64,000 bases of DNA from Stieleria neptunia (GTDB taxonomy: Bacteria > Planctomycetota > Planctomycetia > Pirellulales > Pirellulaceae). Made by a program: the position numbers and the translations under genes. The first letter of the stretch is position 1, and the number at the start of each line of letters is the position of its first letter. The notes under the pieces were generated by a model. It was not told the DNA's origin. It saw nothing but the letters and a program-made list of their open reading frames with translations, and searched no databases. Below are positions 34,403 through 42,237 of the stretch, in pieces. Location of the stretch: contig NZ_CP037423.1 of the NCBI RefSeq assembly GCF_007754155.1, positions 5,300,865 to 5,364,864 of the forward strand. Direction: 5' to 3'.

Positions 34403-36055
34403 TCAGCGTGGACGCGTGGCCAGGGGCGATTCAGCCTCGGTCTCGTGCGTCGCGACCTCCGCTTTGTCGATCCGAATCGGTACCGACGGACGGGTGCGAT
34501 CCGGGGTGCGATCCGGGGTGCGATCCGGCGTTTCAACGAGATCGGACGCGGATTGCTCCCACAGCGCCGCCGATTCGGGATCGAACGAATGGTGCGTCGG
34601 TTCGATCGGCAGGTAGGACCGAAAATCCAGCAAGACGGGAACCCCCATCGCCAGGCCGAACGCGGCGATCAGACCGGCCATCGCACAAAGCGGCTTGTTC
34701 GGCGAGACGGGCCGTTCCTCCAGGGTCGCCGGCTGGGACACATTGATGCTGGTAATTCGGTGTGACTCCAATTCCTCGTTCAACCGAGCCTGTTCAAGCA
34801 TCACCGAATGCAGTTTGTAACGATCCTCCAGCACCAAGGCGTTGCGTTGCAACTTGGAGAGCTGTTGTTCGTGTTCGTTCAGCGAGTTGATTTCGGTGAG
34901 CAGGAAGTCCCGTTGTTCTTGCAGTTTCCCCTTCCGCTGTCGCAGCGACTTTTCTGAGGCCAGGTCGATGATCTGGTTGGCGAACAGTTGCTGATGCGTC
35001 GGGTTGATCACCTCCCGCGACTCGGTCGATTCCGATGCTTGAGCGTCAACGATCTCGCGCGCTTTTTCGAGTTGTTCCCGAATCGAGGTCAGCTTGGGGT
35101 GCCCCGTTTTGAATTTCGCCGCGTACTCGTTTTCCAGAACTTCCAACTGGAACAGGGTTGCCCTCATGTCGTTGTGCGACTTCCGTTCGATCCCGCTGGT
35201 TTCTTCCGTCACGGTGCGTTCGACCGCGTTGGCCAGAAGATCGGCATAGGTTTCCGCACGCATCCCGAACTCGACCAGGTCCGCTTCGACTTTGAAGAGT
35301 TCGCTGGAGACCTTTTCAAGCTGTGATTCCAAGAGCTTTTGGCGACCATCCAGCGTCGCAAACCCGGCCGCATTTTTAGCGTCGCGGATCTTGCGCTGAA
35401 CGTCATCGAGTTGCTGCTTCAGCTCCGCGTCCTGCTCCAGAAAGAACGCGTAGGTGCCGCGTGTGCGGTTGACTTGCGCGTGATGGGCCAAGTAGGCATC
35501 GACCCAGGTGGAAACGACCGTCTGGGCGACCTGAGGGTTCTTTGATTTGAATTCCACCTTGACCAGGCTGGATTTTTCTGACGCCGAAATATCAAACGAC
35601 GTCTCTAACGCCCGGATCGCTCGTTCTTCGCTACTGATCGGATCGATGTTGCCGACCCAAGTCTTCAACGAGCCGATCCACGATGCGATGCGACTTTCGG
35701 ATCTTTCGTCGGAACCACCTTCGGCGCCGGGTAGCGTTTCCTCAAGGATCAAATCGGGGCCCAGACGATCGACCACGTCCTTCATGATCGTCCGACTGTG
35801 CATCACATCCAACGTCGTTTCGACCTCGTCTTCGCGGGTCTTGACGGGCGCGTCGGGGTTCCCGACGACCGACATGGTCGGGTCCAGCGTCGCACTTTCG
35901 TAGCCGACACGCAGCAGCAATTTGGAAACGGAACGGTACTGCCGCGGGGCATACAAAATCACCGCCACTGCAATCGCAATCACCGTGACGAAGGAAAACG
36001 AAGCGGCAAACCAGTGACGTCGAAGCGAAGCCCGCCACATTGAGATGGAGTTCAT
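34403..36055 (-). CDS. Wzz/GumC-type polysaccharide chain-length determinant (no kinase domain)
   Basis: About 550 residues: an N-terminal membrane helix (AASFSFVTVIAIAVAVILYA), a Wzz domain starting with YRSVSKLLLRVGYESATLDP, long coiled coils (~210-450), the GPTKPNKP-like SPNKPLCAMAGLIAAFGLAMG motif at the second helix, and a short cytoplasmic tail with PDRT repeats. No Walker tyrosine-kinase domain follows, so it resembles GumC/EpsA without a fused kinase. It controls polymer length with Wzy. The start at 36055 (MNSISMWRAS) gives the usual short leader. It is the first gene of the 20-gene minus-strand locus, and the promoter should lie in 36056-36200. Confidence 0.9.
   Translation of the reverse strand: MNSISMWRASLRRHWFAASFSFVTVIAIAVAVILYAPRQYRSVSKLLLRVGYESATLDPTMSVVGNPDAPVKTREDEVETTLDVMHSRTIMKDVVDRLGPDLILEETLPGAEGGSDERSESRIASWIGSLKTWVGNIDPISSEERAIRALETSFDISASEKSSLVKVEFKSKNPQVAQTVVSTWVDAYLAHHAQVNRTRGTYAFFLEQDAELKQQLDDVQRKIRDAKNAAGFATLDGRQKLLESQLEKVSSELFKVEADLVEFGMRAETYADLLANAVERTVTEETSGIERKSHNDMRATLFQLEVLENEYAAKFKTGHPKLTSIREQLEKAREIVDAQASESTESREVINPTHQQLFANQIIDLASEKSLRQRKGKLQEQRDFLLTEINSLNEHEQQLSKLQRNALVLEDRYKLHSVMLEQARLNEELESHRITSINVSQPATLEERPVSPNKPLCAMAGLIAAFGLAMGVPVLLDFRSYLPIEPTHHSFDPESAALWEQSASDLVETPDRTPDRTPDRTRPSVPIRIDKAEVATHETEAESPLATRPR
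34497..34532 (-). repeat. 12-bp in-frame tandem repeat in the Wzz-like gene (3 units)
   Basis: Three copies of a 12-bp unit (cggggtgcgatc on the plus strand, last copy partly changed) encode PDRTPDRTPDRT in the cytoplasmic tail. Frame is preserved by unit size. Confidence 0.85.
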
Positions 36056-36410
36056 GGAATTCGTACAGCGACTTGAACTGGGGGGAACTTGAATTGGAAA
36101 AAACCGACGCGCGAAGGCAAACTTGATGCTAATTTCGAGCCGGAACAAAGATCCCGCAGCGGTCTGGTTCTCGGAGAGAAACAAGCGTCCGGGGTTCGTT
36201 TTTGAGATTATGAACGGTTATCCGGTCAGAAGTCGACGCCCCCCCAAAACGGCGCCGAAGAAACCGCCACAACAAGATCGACGAGCGACGTGGATCGCTC
36301 GCAAATGCACTGGACACCTGGTTTTTGGTCGGCGGGGGGCAGGGAACGGAGACGCTCGCTGGAGCCTGGGAACGAGGGAGATGGAGCCCTACGCCGTGAA
36401 CAATTTTTTA

Positions 36411-36478
36411 GCGGCAGGGCGCGAGCCCTCCGGTGCTTCGGCAAAGATGCGCAAGCCGGAGGGCTCGCGCCCTGCCGA
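36411..36478. repeat. R1 palindromic repeat, copy A
   Basis: Perfect 22-bp inverted repeat (arm cggcagggcgcgagccctcc plus gg) with a 22-nt loop. The same arm sequence occurs at 44022-44092 and with changes at 56471-56657 and 63911-63977, so it is a dispersed family rather than a terminator. Confidence 0.9.
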
Positions 36479-36497
36479 TTGAGTGAGATTGGTCGAG

Positions 36498-36570
36498 CAA
36501 TGGTGAGCCGCTGGCCGTAAGGCCTCGGGCGGGCGCCTGGATGCCCGGCCGCTTACGCGTCGCGGCTCAC
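36498..36570. repeat. R2 palindromic repeat, copy A
   Basis: Outer stem gtgagccgc (36503-36511) with gcggctcac (36562-36570); the inner stem pairs gtaag with cttac. Copies are at 56521-56593 and 61989-62061. In the 56521 copy the inner pair is gtcag with ctgac, a compensatory change. Confidence 0.85.
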
Positions 36571-36942
36571 TCACTCAAGCGACAGCCCGCTTGCGCCCTG
36601 CCGCTACAACCTCGTCAAAAACAGAAAATAAATCGTTCACGGCGTAGGAGTGGAGCCTGGGAACGAGAGAATCCAGACCGTGTGTGGCAGCCGACGTCGA
36701 TTCTTTTGCGGCAGAATTTTGCAACCCATTTCGTTTCTCTCCCCCTGGGAAAGACGGCGTTTGCGTAGCAAGCAACCGCCAGAGAGGGCCGGCGCTGCGA
36801 AAGTCCGAGCGCCTTGTCCACCCGCGCGACTCCGGAATCGAAGTTCGCGCTGGACCAGAAAAATGCAATTCGTTTTGAGGCGATCCGGACGTTCAACGCC
36901 CGAACCGGGTTGCACCAATTTGCGATCGATGCACCACCAACT

Positions 36943-37131
36943 CTATTCCGTCTCCCCGCCCGGCTCCGCCTGCGCATCGAGCTCTTCCATGCTGATATTC
37001 AGCTCTGGATTTTCCGCCAGGAAGGCTTCGATTTCATTCGAGTTGGTTGACACCGTCGGCGTCTCTTCGCTGCATCCGAAAACGCAGCAGACGCACAACA
37101 GCATCGATAGGAGACTAATCTTTCGTGACAT
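36943..37131 (-). CDS. Small secreted lipoprotein
   Basis: A 62-residue peptide from the ATG at 37131. MSRKISLLSMLLCVCCVFGC is a lipoprotein signal with the lipobox VFGC, followed by a short polar tail ending in acidic residues (FLAENPELNISMEELDAQ and EPGGETE). No known domain. It lies just downstream of a DUF1559 gene (59 nt apart, same strand), the common planctomycete arrangement of a prepilin-like protein with a small lipoprotein, and is probably cotranscribed. Confidence 0.7.
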   Translation of the reverse strand: MSRKISLLSMLLCVCCVFGCSEETPTVSTNSNEIEAFLAENPELNISMEELDAQAEPGGETE

Positions 37132-37190
37132 GATGGACAGGACTCTTAGTAGAACGTAGCAAATGGATTGAAAACGAGCGCCGGTTGGGA

Positions 37191-38426
37191 TCACGGGAAA
37201 TCTTGAAGAACTTCACGAGACGCACGCGTACCGAGTGCCCCCCAAAGGCCGTAGGGACTCTCGATGCCGGGCAGCGAATCCGGATCGGTATGTTGTGCAT
37301 GGACTCCCACTTGGCCACGGCTGACATCCCCCGCTTCGATCGAATCGGTGACGAAGGTGACCGCACCGTCGCCCATCAGAACGTGGCAACCGCCTTGGTG
37401 GCGACTGCTGGGCGGTGCGACGACGATGGACACGGCGTTCGAATTGCCACACAGCTCGGAATTGGGCGGCAAGATGGTCAGCATCTGCGTGTAGAGCGGC
37501 AGCAGCGAGGACCACTTGAACCCGCGTTTTTCTTCCGCGCTGCCGGCCAACCGATTGGGAGCGGGAGTGCTGGACCAGAACTGCGGTCGCTCCGGGTCGA
37601 GGCTTTGTCGACAATGGATGTTGCCACCCTGGTTCAAGATGTTGATCGACGAATCCAACAGATGAGTCCTGGAGTCTCGATCGCCGAGGTCCGTCGCGAT
37701 CTCGCCCATGAAGATCGTATTGGAGAGTCCGTCAAGGCAGTCCCTGAATTTGGAGTCGAGCTGAACGGCAAAAGCGCCTCGCTGTGACGCTTGGACGCGC
37801 TGATACATCGGCGGCGTTCCACCGGACTGGCGAGCTCCGGTCAATCGGTTCAACGCGCCACCATACCCGGTGTCACAAGAATCGCCTGTGCAAAGCGCGT
37901 AGTTCGTGCGTCCCGATGCCGGAATCCCCGTTCCCGGGTCACTGGGGCATCGCAGCGTCGGAATCTCGGTCAGCCAAGGATCGTAGTTGCCCTGCGACAG
38001 ATGCGCCGACAAAGGCATCCCTGGCCAGGGGCCCATCGGGTTGTAGGTCTTGATGTTTCCGGATGAGTCAACCGTCTGGAATGGGTTTTTGATCTGATCC
38101 CAAAGTCCCTGTTGTTCAAAGAAGGCGGTTAAACCGACCAGAGCGGACAACTCAATCCGATTGTTCCCTCGAACATCGCTCGCCGCACGTCCGGCATGCG
38201 GCCCCTTGGTTCCTCCTCCATGCGGAGGCAACTGCTTGTAGGCGGAATGGTAATTGTGAATCGCCAGCCCGATTTGCCGAAAGTTGTTGCTGCAACTCAT
38301 GCGTCGAGCCGCCTCACGCGCTGCTTGAACAGCGGGAAGCAACAAGCCGACAAGGATGCCAATGATGGCGATCACAACCAACAATTCGACAAGCGTGAAA
38401 CCACGCCTCTGTGTTCTGACCTTCAT
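37191..38426 (-). CDS. DUF1559 protein with type IV prepilin-like N-terminus
   Basis: A 411-residue protein of the planctomycete DUF1559 family. The N-terminus [20 protein letters not shown] is a prepilin cleavage/methylation signal and hydrophobic helix (cut before Phe), then [20 protein letters not shown] and IGLAIHNYH. The C-terminal end has [21 protein letters not shown], the HxGGxxxxxxDG-type motif that closes the family. These proteins are numerous in planctomycetes and are thought to be pseudopilin-like surface proteins; the function is not known. The small lipoprotein gene follows. Confidence 0.93.
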   Translation of the reverse strand: MKVRTQRRGFTLVELLVVIAIIGILVGLLLPAVQAAREAARRMSCSNNFRQIGLAIHNYHSAYKQLPPHGGGTKGPHAGRAASDVRGNNRIELSALVGLTAFFEQQGLWDQIKNPFQTVDSSGNIKTYNPMGPWPGMPLSAHLSQGNYDPWLTEIPTLRCPSDPGTGIPASGRTNYALCTGDSCDTGYGGALNRLTGARQSGGTPPMYQRVQASQRGAFAVQLDSKFRDCLDGLSNTIFMGEIATDLGDRDSRTHLLDSSINILNQGGNIHCRQSLDPERPQFWSSTPAPNRLAGSAEEKRGFKWSSLLPLYTQMLTILPPNSELCGNSNAVSIVVAPPSSRHQGGCHVLMGDGAVTFVTDSIEAGDVSRGQVGVHAQHTDPDSLPGIESPYGLWGALGTRASREVLQDFP

Positions 38427-39153
38427 GCGGGTCCTCTCCTCTCTCGCTCAATGTCTGAACGAAAGCATTTGTAGAATAGAATAAAAAACCAGACGTATCT
38501 GACGAGCGACCGTGACAAGGAATCGAAAGACCACCTGCCCGCGGGAACCGCCTACCCGAACAGTGGACGGGTCTCTCGATCGCGATGCACTCGTACAGCC
38601 AAACCTAGTTCGATGGTGTTTGGCGAATCAAGCAGTAAGCTGACACCCCCAATCGCACGAAAGTCGGGTAAGGGAAATCTGGCACCGCTACCCATTCATA
38701 CCGGACCCGAATCACGTATCGGTCACGAAAAAAGAATCCACTTTTTAAGTTGCGATTTCAGGGCTGCCGAAGCGTCCGGCAGAACTGTCCAGGTCGCAAC
38801 GTGGGTCGCGCGTCGCAATTCATTTGTGTGCTGTCGCAACATTCGATCGGCAAACCCAATCCGATGGTGATGATCACAGGGTTACCGATCGTGCGACGGC
38901 GTCTCGCGATCACAGAAGAAGGATTGCAGAAGAAGGTCTGTTTCTACGGCTTGGAGTTGGACGTTTGCCGGCAAACAGCCGACGACAACGCCGGCTGTTG
39001 AACAAGGTGAATAAGAATCGAACGGAAAATAAGTGTCGGAACTAGCAAGTGGGATAGGCTTCCAGCCTGTCATTCCTGCATCGACAACCTGGAAGCCTAT
39101 CCCACTTCATTTCCGTGCGTTGCTAAGCCGTTCGCGCGAGTCCGCAACGGGAT
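38427..39153. other. Intergenic region, no gene recognised
   Basis: About 730 bases without a convincing coding region; the ORFs present have unlike codon use and no recognisable domain. It contains the 19-bp inverted repeat at 39047-39107. The first ~100 bases should hold the promoter of the DUF1559 gene, which is transcribed away from here on the minus strand. Confidence 0.65.
39047..39107. repeat. 19-bp perfect inverted repeat (R3, gacaggctggaagcctatcccac family)
   Basis: Arms aagtgggataggcttccag (39047-39065) and its reverse complement (39089-39107) with a 23-nt loop. A diverged half copy, gacaggctgaaagcctaaccc, lies at 62113-62133, so it is probably dispersed. It lies 47 nt beyond the lipoprotein stop on the minus strand but has no U tract. 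Confidence 0.8.
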
Positions 39154-39486
39154 CTATTCATCTTCGGTGACGACCTGGTCGTCATCCTGCTCTTCGAGAT
39201 TGTCCGCCCGACGTTCGCCGGCGTCTTCGATTTGGTCCGCGACGGTTTCGCCGCGGTCTTCCATTTCGTCGGCTCGTTCGTCAGCCGATTCTTCGAGCGC
39301 CGGGCGCGCCGATTCGTATCGGTCTTCGACATTTTCAGCCGCAGCATCATAGCTGTCGCGAACCTCCGCGGCGACATCCTGAGAGCTGTCCCGCACCTGC
39401 TCGGCTCGCTCGTCGTAAACGGAGTCGTCGCAACCGGTGAACGTCAATCCGATGGCAACGGCCAGCATCGTCAATAAGGTTTTCAT
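39154..39486 (-). CDS. Small acidic lipoprotein with amphipathic helix repeats
   Basis: A 110-residue protein. MKTLLTMLAVAIGLTFTGC is a lipoprotein signal (lipobox TFTGC); the remainder is a highly charged, Ala/Glu/Arg/Asp-rich helix with apolipoprotein-like periodicity (YDERAEQVRDSSQDVAAEVR, later ERADEMEDRGETVADQIEDA). The ATG at 39486 has AGGA seven nt upstream and is preferred to 39492, which the AGGA abuts. The function is unknown. Similar coiled-coil lipoproteins can act as envelope spacers, but this is only an analogy. Confidence 0.75.
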   Translation of the reverse strand: MKTLLTMLAVAIGLTFTGCDDSVYDERAEQVRDSSQDVAAEVRDSYDAAAENVEDRYESARPALEESADERADEMEDRGETVADQIEDAGERRADNLEEQDDDQVVTEDE

Positions 39487-39840
39487 CGTCATTCCTGCTA
39501 GAAATCGAGTTTCAAAGTCGCTGACACCCCGGCACGTACCGGGGGGCAACTTTCTGATCGAGTCGGCAGGGACTTTCGCAAGCGGCGTGCCAAAGCTTGG
39601 GGAAAGGGTTCCGATCAGTGGCTGTGAAAACGCCGAACGCAGGCCGTTTCGATCCTGACGGCCCGCATCCCGGGCCGAAGAACCGTCGTGCCAGCGGCCG
39701 ATCCGCGTCTGACCGATCGGATGATTGGTCGTTCGTAGATCTTGCTGGTCGGAATCTCGCCAGCGCAGGGGATGACCGGATGACCGGATGACCGGATGAC
39801 CGGCTGATGCGATCCTTTGTTGCGAGCCCCCGGCAGGACT
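39487..39840. other. Intergenic region between lipoprotein and FAD oxidoreductase genes
   Basis: No gene is apparent. The region just above 39486 is the likely promoter of the lipoprotein gene. An 8-bp tandem repeat (gatgaccg, four units, 39771-39802) lies downstream of the oxidoreductase that ends at 39841. I see no terminator hairpin with a U tract. Confidence 0.6.
39771..39802. repeat. 8-bp tandem repeat, four units of gatgaccg
   Basis: Four perfect consecutive copies in non-coding DNA downstream of the FAD oxidoreductase, followed by a partial gctgatg. The unit is not a multiple of three, unlike the coding tandem repeats in the window. Confidence 0.9.
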
Positions 39841-41910
39841 CTATTCCGGTTGGACGGGCAGCAGTTGCAGGGCGTCCAGGATCACGAAGCCGGTTGTGCC
39901 TGCGCTGGTGATTCGAATGACGGTTTCGGTGTCCGCCTGTAGATCGACCGTGGCAATCGGGCGAAAGGCTTTGCCCTCGGGCAGTGGCACGGTTTGATCC
40001 ACCGAAATGGTTTTGCGGTGAGTCCCCGACGACACGGTCAAGGGGACATGCTGCGCTCGGGTTTCGTGTGGCGAGTATGCCATCAGCAGTTGATATCGAC
40101 CGGACGTCGATGCCGTGAATCGAAAACTCGCGGTCGCTTCACGGTCAGGCGTTGATTCCGACTCTTTTTCTCCGCTGAACACGTACCCGCGTTCGAGGTA
40201 CGGCTTGAAATGGGTTGATCGGGACCAATTGCCGGTCAGCTTTGCTTGTGCATCGTCGAGCACCAATCCCGGCAGCATTTTCGCGGCGATCGAGCCGTCC
40301 GCAGATGGCGGCTCGGACAGCTCTGGCAAATCCAGAACCTGTTTCTGAGCCAGCAGGCGCTGGCGGAGTGTTTTGTAGTGCACGTTTTGAACAGCCACGT
40401 CCTGATCCGCTGCAAGTGCCGCGGCAACGCCTGCGGCTTGACCGATGACCATCCACGCGGCTTCGATCCTCAGGGACGAGATCCCCACGTGCGTGCAAGA
40501 GAGCGCCACGGGGACGAGCAGGTTTTCACACTGTTTTGGCCTGGGCAGGATCGAGCGGTAGGGCACGTGGTAGGCGTAGCCTTGCCTTAACCTCTGATTC
40601 CGCACGGGATAGATCGTCCCCTCGTTGATCACGCCTCCGTCTCGGGACGCAACACGCTGCACGTCGTGCGAGTCGATCGGAAACGAGGAGATTGCGATCG
40701 GATCGTCCTTGTCGGGTTGTTCCAGAATGTCTTTCTGGCTGATGACGTACAGCCCCTTCATCCGCCGCGACTCGCGCACGTAAAGTGCAGGTGAGAAGTG
40801 GTCGTGGTGGGCGAATTCGTCTCTGCACAAGCCAAGTTCTGAGTATTTGTCGCGGATCGACTTCGGCACGACGGGGTCGGTGGTCAGGAAGTGGATGAAT
40901 TCGAGCGTGAATTGTTTGTGCGCTTCCCAGATCTTCTTTCGGCCGGCTTCGTCAGCGGAGTGCCAGTGGTTGCCCCCACCGACCAAACCGATCGAAAACT
41001 GTCCTCCGATTGAATTGTTGCCATCGAGTTTATTGCCGGGCAGCGGGTAAAGGTCGAATCCGATTCGTGTTTCGCCCGCCTTCAGCGCACGACGGACGAT
41101 CTCGAACCGGGTTGGATCGTAATTGTCGGGCTTCGGCATCGGCACGCGATTCGTCGGCTCCGTCGTCAGACACAGCCGAAAGCTATAGGTCATGATGTTC
41201 CTGTCGCCCGCCTCCTCAGGTCCTGCATCATCGGTGGTGATCAGCGGCAGCAGCTTGCCGTCATCGGCGAAGCCGTTGATGTTCATCTGCTTCTTCGGGT
41301 ACTGCTTGCCCGCCAGCGATTCGCCATATTCGTCACGGCCTTCGCGACCGATCGTCCAGCCGACTCCCGCTGCCGCCATCAGGTCCCCCTCATAGCTGCC
41401 ATCGACAAACACGCTGGCCGTGAACGTGCCGTTTTTTGTGACCAGCGACCTGATCCGCGGACCTTCTTTCGTGACCGATTTCAGATAGCGCTGGGTCAGC
41501 ACGGTGACCCCAGCTTCGTCGAGCATCTGCATCGTCACTCGCATCGCAACATGCGGCTCGAAAGTCCAACGCGACTGGTCTTTTTTCGCCGGGTCGTAGG
41601 GCGCCTTGAGTCCACGATCGGTGTAGTCCTTCACCACACGCGTGTGCCACTCGTCGAACAGCCCCATCAGGGTGCTGCGAACCATCTGGTTTGAATCGCA
41701 GTGGCTCAGCCCGCCGGTATTCATCGCGCCGACGTGATCGGTCGGCTCCAGCAGAATCACCGAAGCACCTTCGCGGGCCGCAGCGATCGCGGCGCAAAAG
41801 CCCCCCGGTGTGGAGCCGTAAACGATGACGTCTGCTTCCCGCGGCTCGTTTGCTCCCGCAGACGCCGCGGCCATGCCGAGAATAAACGCCAATGTAAGTA
41901 GTTTCTTCAT
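39841..41910 (-). CDS. Secreted FAD-dependent oxidoreductase with golvesin/xanthan-lyase-type C-terminal domain
   Basis: A 689-residue protein from the ATG at 41910, with signal peptide MKKLLTLAFILGMAAASAGA; the longer frame to 42096 is low-complexity leader. The FAD domain opens with ADVIVYGSTPGGFCAAIAAA and continues with NTGGLSHCD, SVFVDGSYEGDLMAAAGVG and YVRESRRMKGLYVISQ, matching the FAD_oxidored (PF12831) proteins annotated as xanthan-lyase-like in planctomycetes. The C-terminal ~130 residues (GRYQLLMAYSPHETRAQHVP and GFVILDALQLLP) are a beta-sandwich golvesin-like domain. It probably acts on sugars or polysaccharide in the periplasm. A paralogue lies directly upstream. Confidence 0.88.
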   Translation of the reverse strand: MKKLLTLAFILGMAAASAGANEPREADVIVYGSTPGGFCAAIAAAREGASVILLEPTDHVGAMNTGGLSHCDSNQMVRSTLMGLFDEWHTRVVKDYTDRGLKAPYDPAKKDQSRWTFEPHVAMRVTMQMLDEAGVTVLTQRYLKSVTKEGPRIRSLVTKNGTFTASVFVDGSYEGDLMAAAGVGWTIGREGRDEYGESLAGKQYPKKQMNINGFADDGKLLPLITTDDAGPEEAGDRNIMTYSFRLCLTTEPTNRVPMPKPDNYDPTRFEIVRRALKAGETRIGFDLYPLPGNKLDGNNSIGGQFSIGLVGGGNHWHSADEAGRKKIWEAHKQFTLEFIHFLTTDPVVPKSIRDKYSELGLCRDEFAHHDHFSPALYVRESRRMKGLYVISQKDILEQPDKDDPIAISSFPIDSHDVQRVASRDGGVINEGTIYPVRNQRLRQGYAYHVPYRSILPRPKQCENLLVPVALSCTHVGISSLRIEAAWMVIGQAAGVAAALAADQDVAVQNVHYKTLRQRLLAQKQVLDLPELSEPPSADGSIAAKMLPGLVLDDAQAKLTGNWSRSTHFKPYLERGYVFSGEKESESTPDREATASFRFTASTSGRYQLLMAYSPHETRAQHVPLTVSSGTHRKTISVDQTVPLPEGKAFRPIATVDLQADTETVIRITSAGTTGFVILDALQLLPVQPE

Positions 41911-42237
41911 CCGATTTATGTTACTCGTTCTCGTTTTTCCATGCACGTTTCGTTGGCCACGTTGACGGTCCGAACGCGCCGGAAATGGGGACATCAACCA
42001 CCGACTGAGATGGCAGAAAAACGGGGGGCAGAAAAATTGGTGGGGACAGCGGGGAGAATGGGAGACAGGAAAATGGGTGACAAGAAAATAGGGCATCGTG
42101 AAATCGGGACGTCGGGAAGCTGATCCGTGTTCGCGTGTGACTCAATCGCCCCACTGGAGTCTGCTGCGGGCTTCCCATTTTTCTGCCCGCTATTTTTCTG
42201 CCATCCCAGTCTCCAGCACTCATCGGATACCAAGCAC
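41911..42237. other. Intergenic region with inverted A/T-rich ggcagaaaaat motifs
   Basis: Between the two FAD oxidoreductases on the same strand. It is purine-rich on one side (42005-42100, with several gacaggaaaatggg-like stretches) and contains gggcagaaaaat at about 42026-42037 and atttttctgccc at about 42177-42188, an inverted pair about 140 nt apart, plus a second atttttctgcc at about 42192-42202. No gene is visible. The promoter of the 39841-41910 gene should lie here unless both are cotranscribed. Confidence 0.6.

Larger units (their letters stand above)
36389..36647. mobile_element. Composite MITE-like palindromic element with 13-bp terminal inverted repeats
   Basis: The ends are perfect inverted repeats: ctacgccgtgaac at 36389-36401 and gttcacggcgtag at 36635-36647. 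Inside lie a 22-bp perfect hairpin (36412-36433 with 36456-36477, unit R1), a second imperfect hairpin (36498-36570, unit R2) and a partial R1 arm (about 36584-36606). No transposase gene is inside, so it would be non-autonomous if mobile. Related pieces recur at 44022, 56471, 61989 and 63911 in this window. Confidence 0.75.
36056..36942. other. Intergenic accessory region rich in dispersed palindromic repeats (no convincing gene)
   Basis: This stretch separates the polysaccharide locus from a small lipoprotein gene. The first ~140 bases should hold the promoter of the Wzz-led operon. The middle (36389-36647) is a composite palindromic element described separately, flanked by two copies of the 17-bp direct repeat tggagcctgggaacgag (36360-36376 and 36651-36667). 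From 36670 to 36940 I see no coding region with protein-like composition; several ORFs here are low-complexity shadows of the repeats. Confidence 0.7.

Noticed and set aside
36411..36478. R1 hairpins as Rho-independent terminators
   Set aside because: Copies lack a consistent U tract, occur away from gene ends and once inside a gene; a dispersed repeat explains them better.
38613..38870. 85-codon plus-strand ORF between DUF1559 and the lipoprotein gene
   Set aside because: No start context, domain or plausible composition; left as intergenic.
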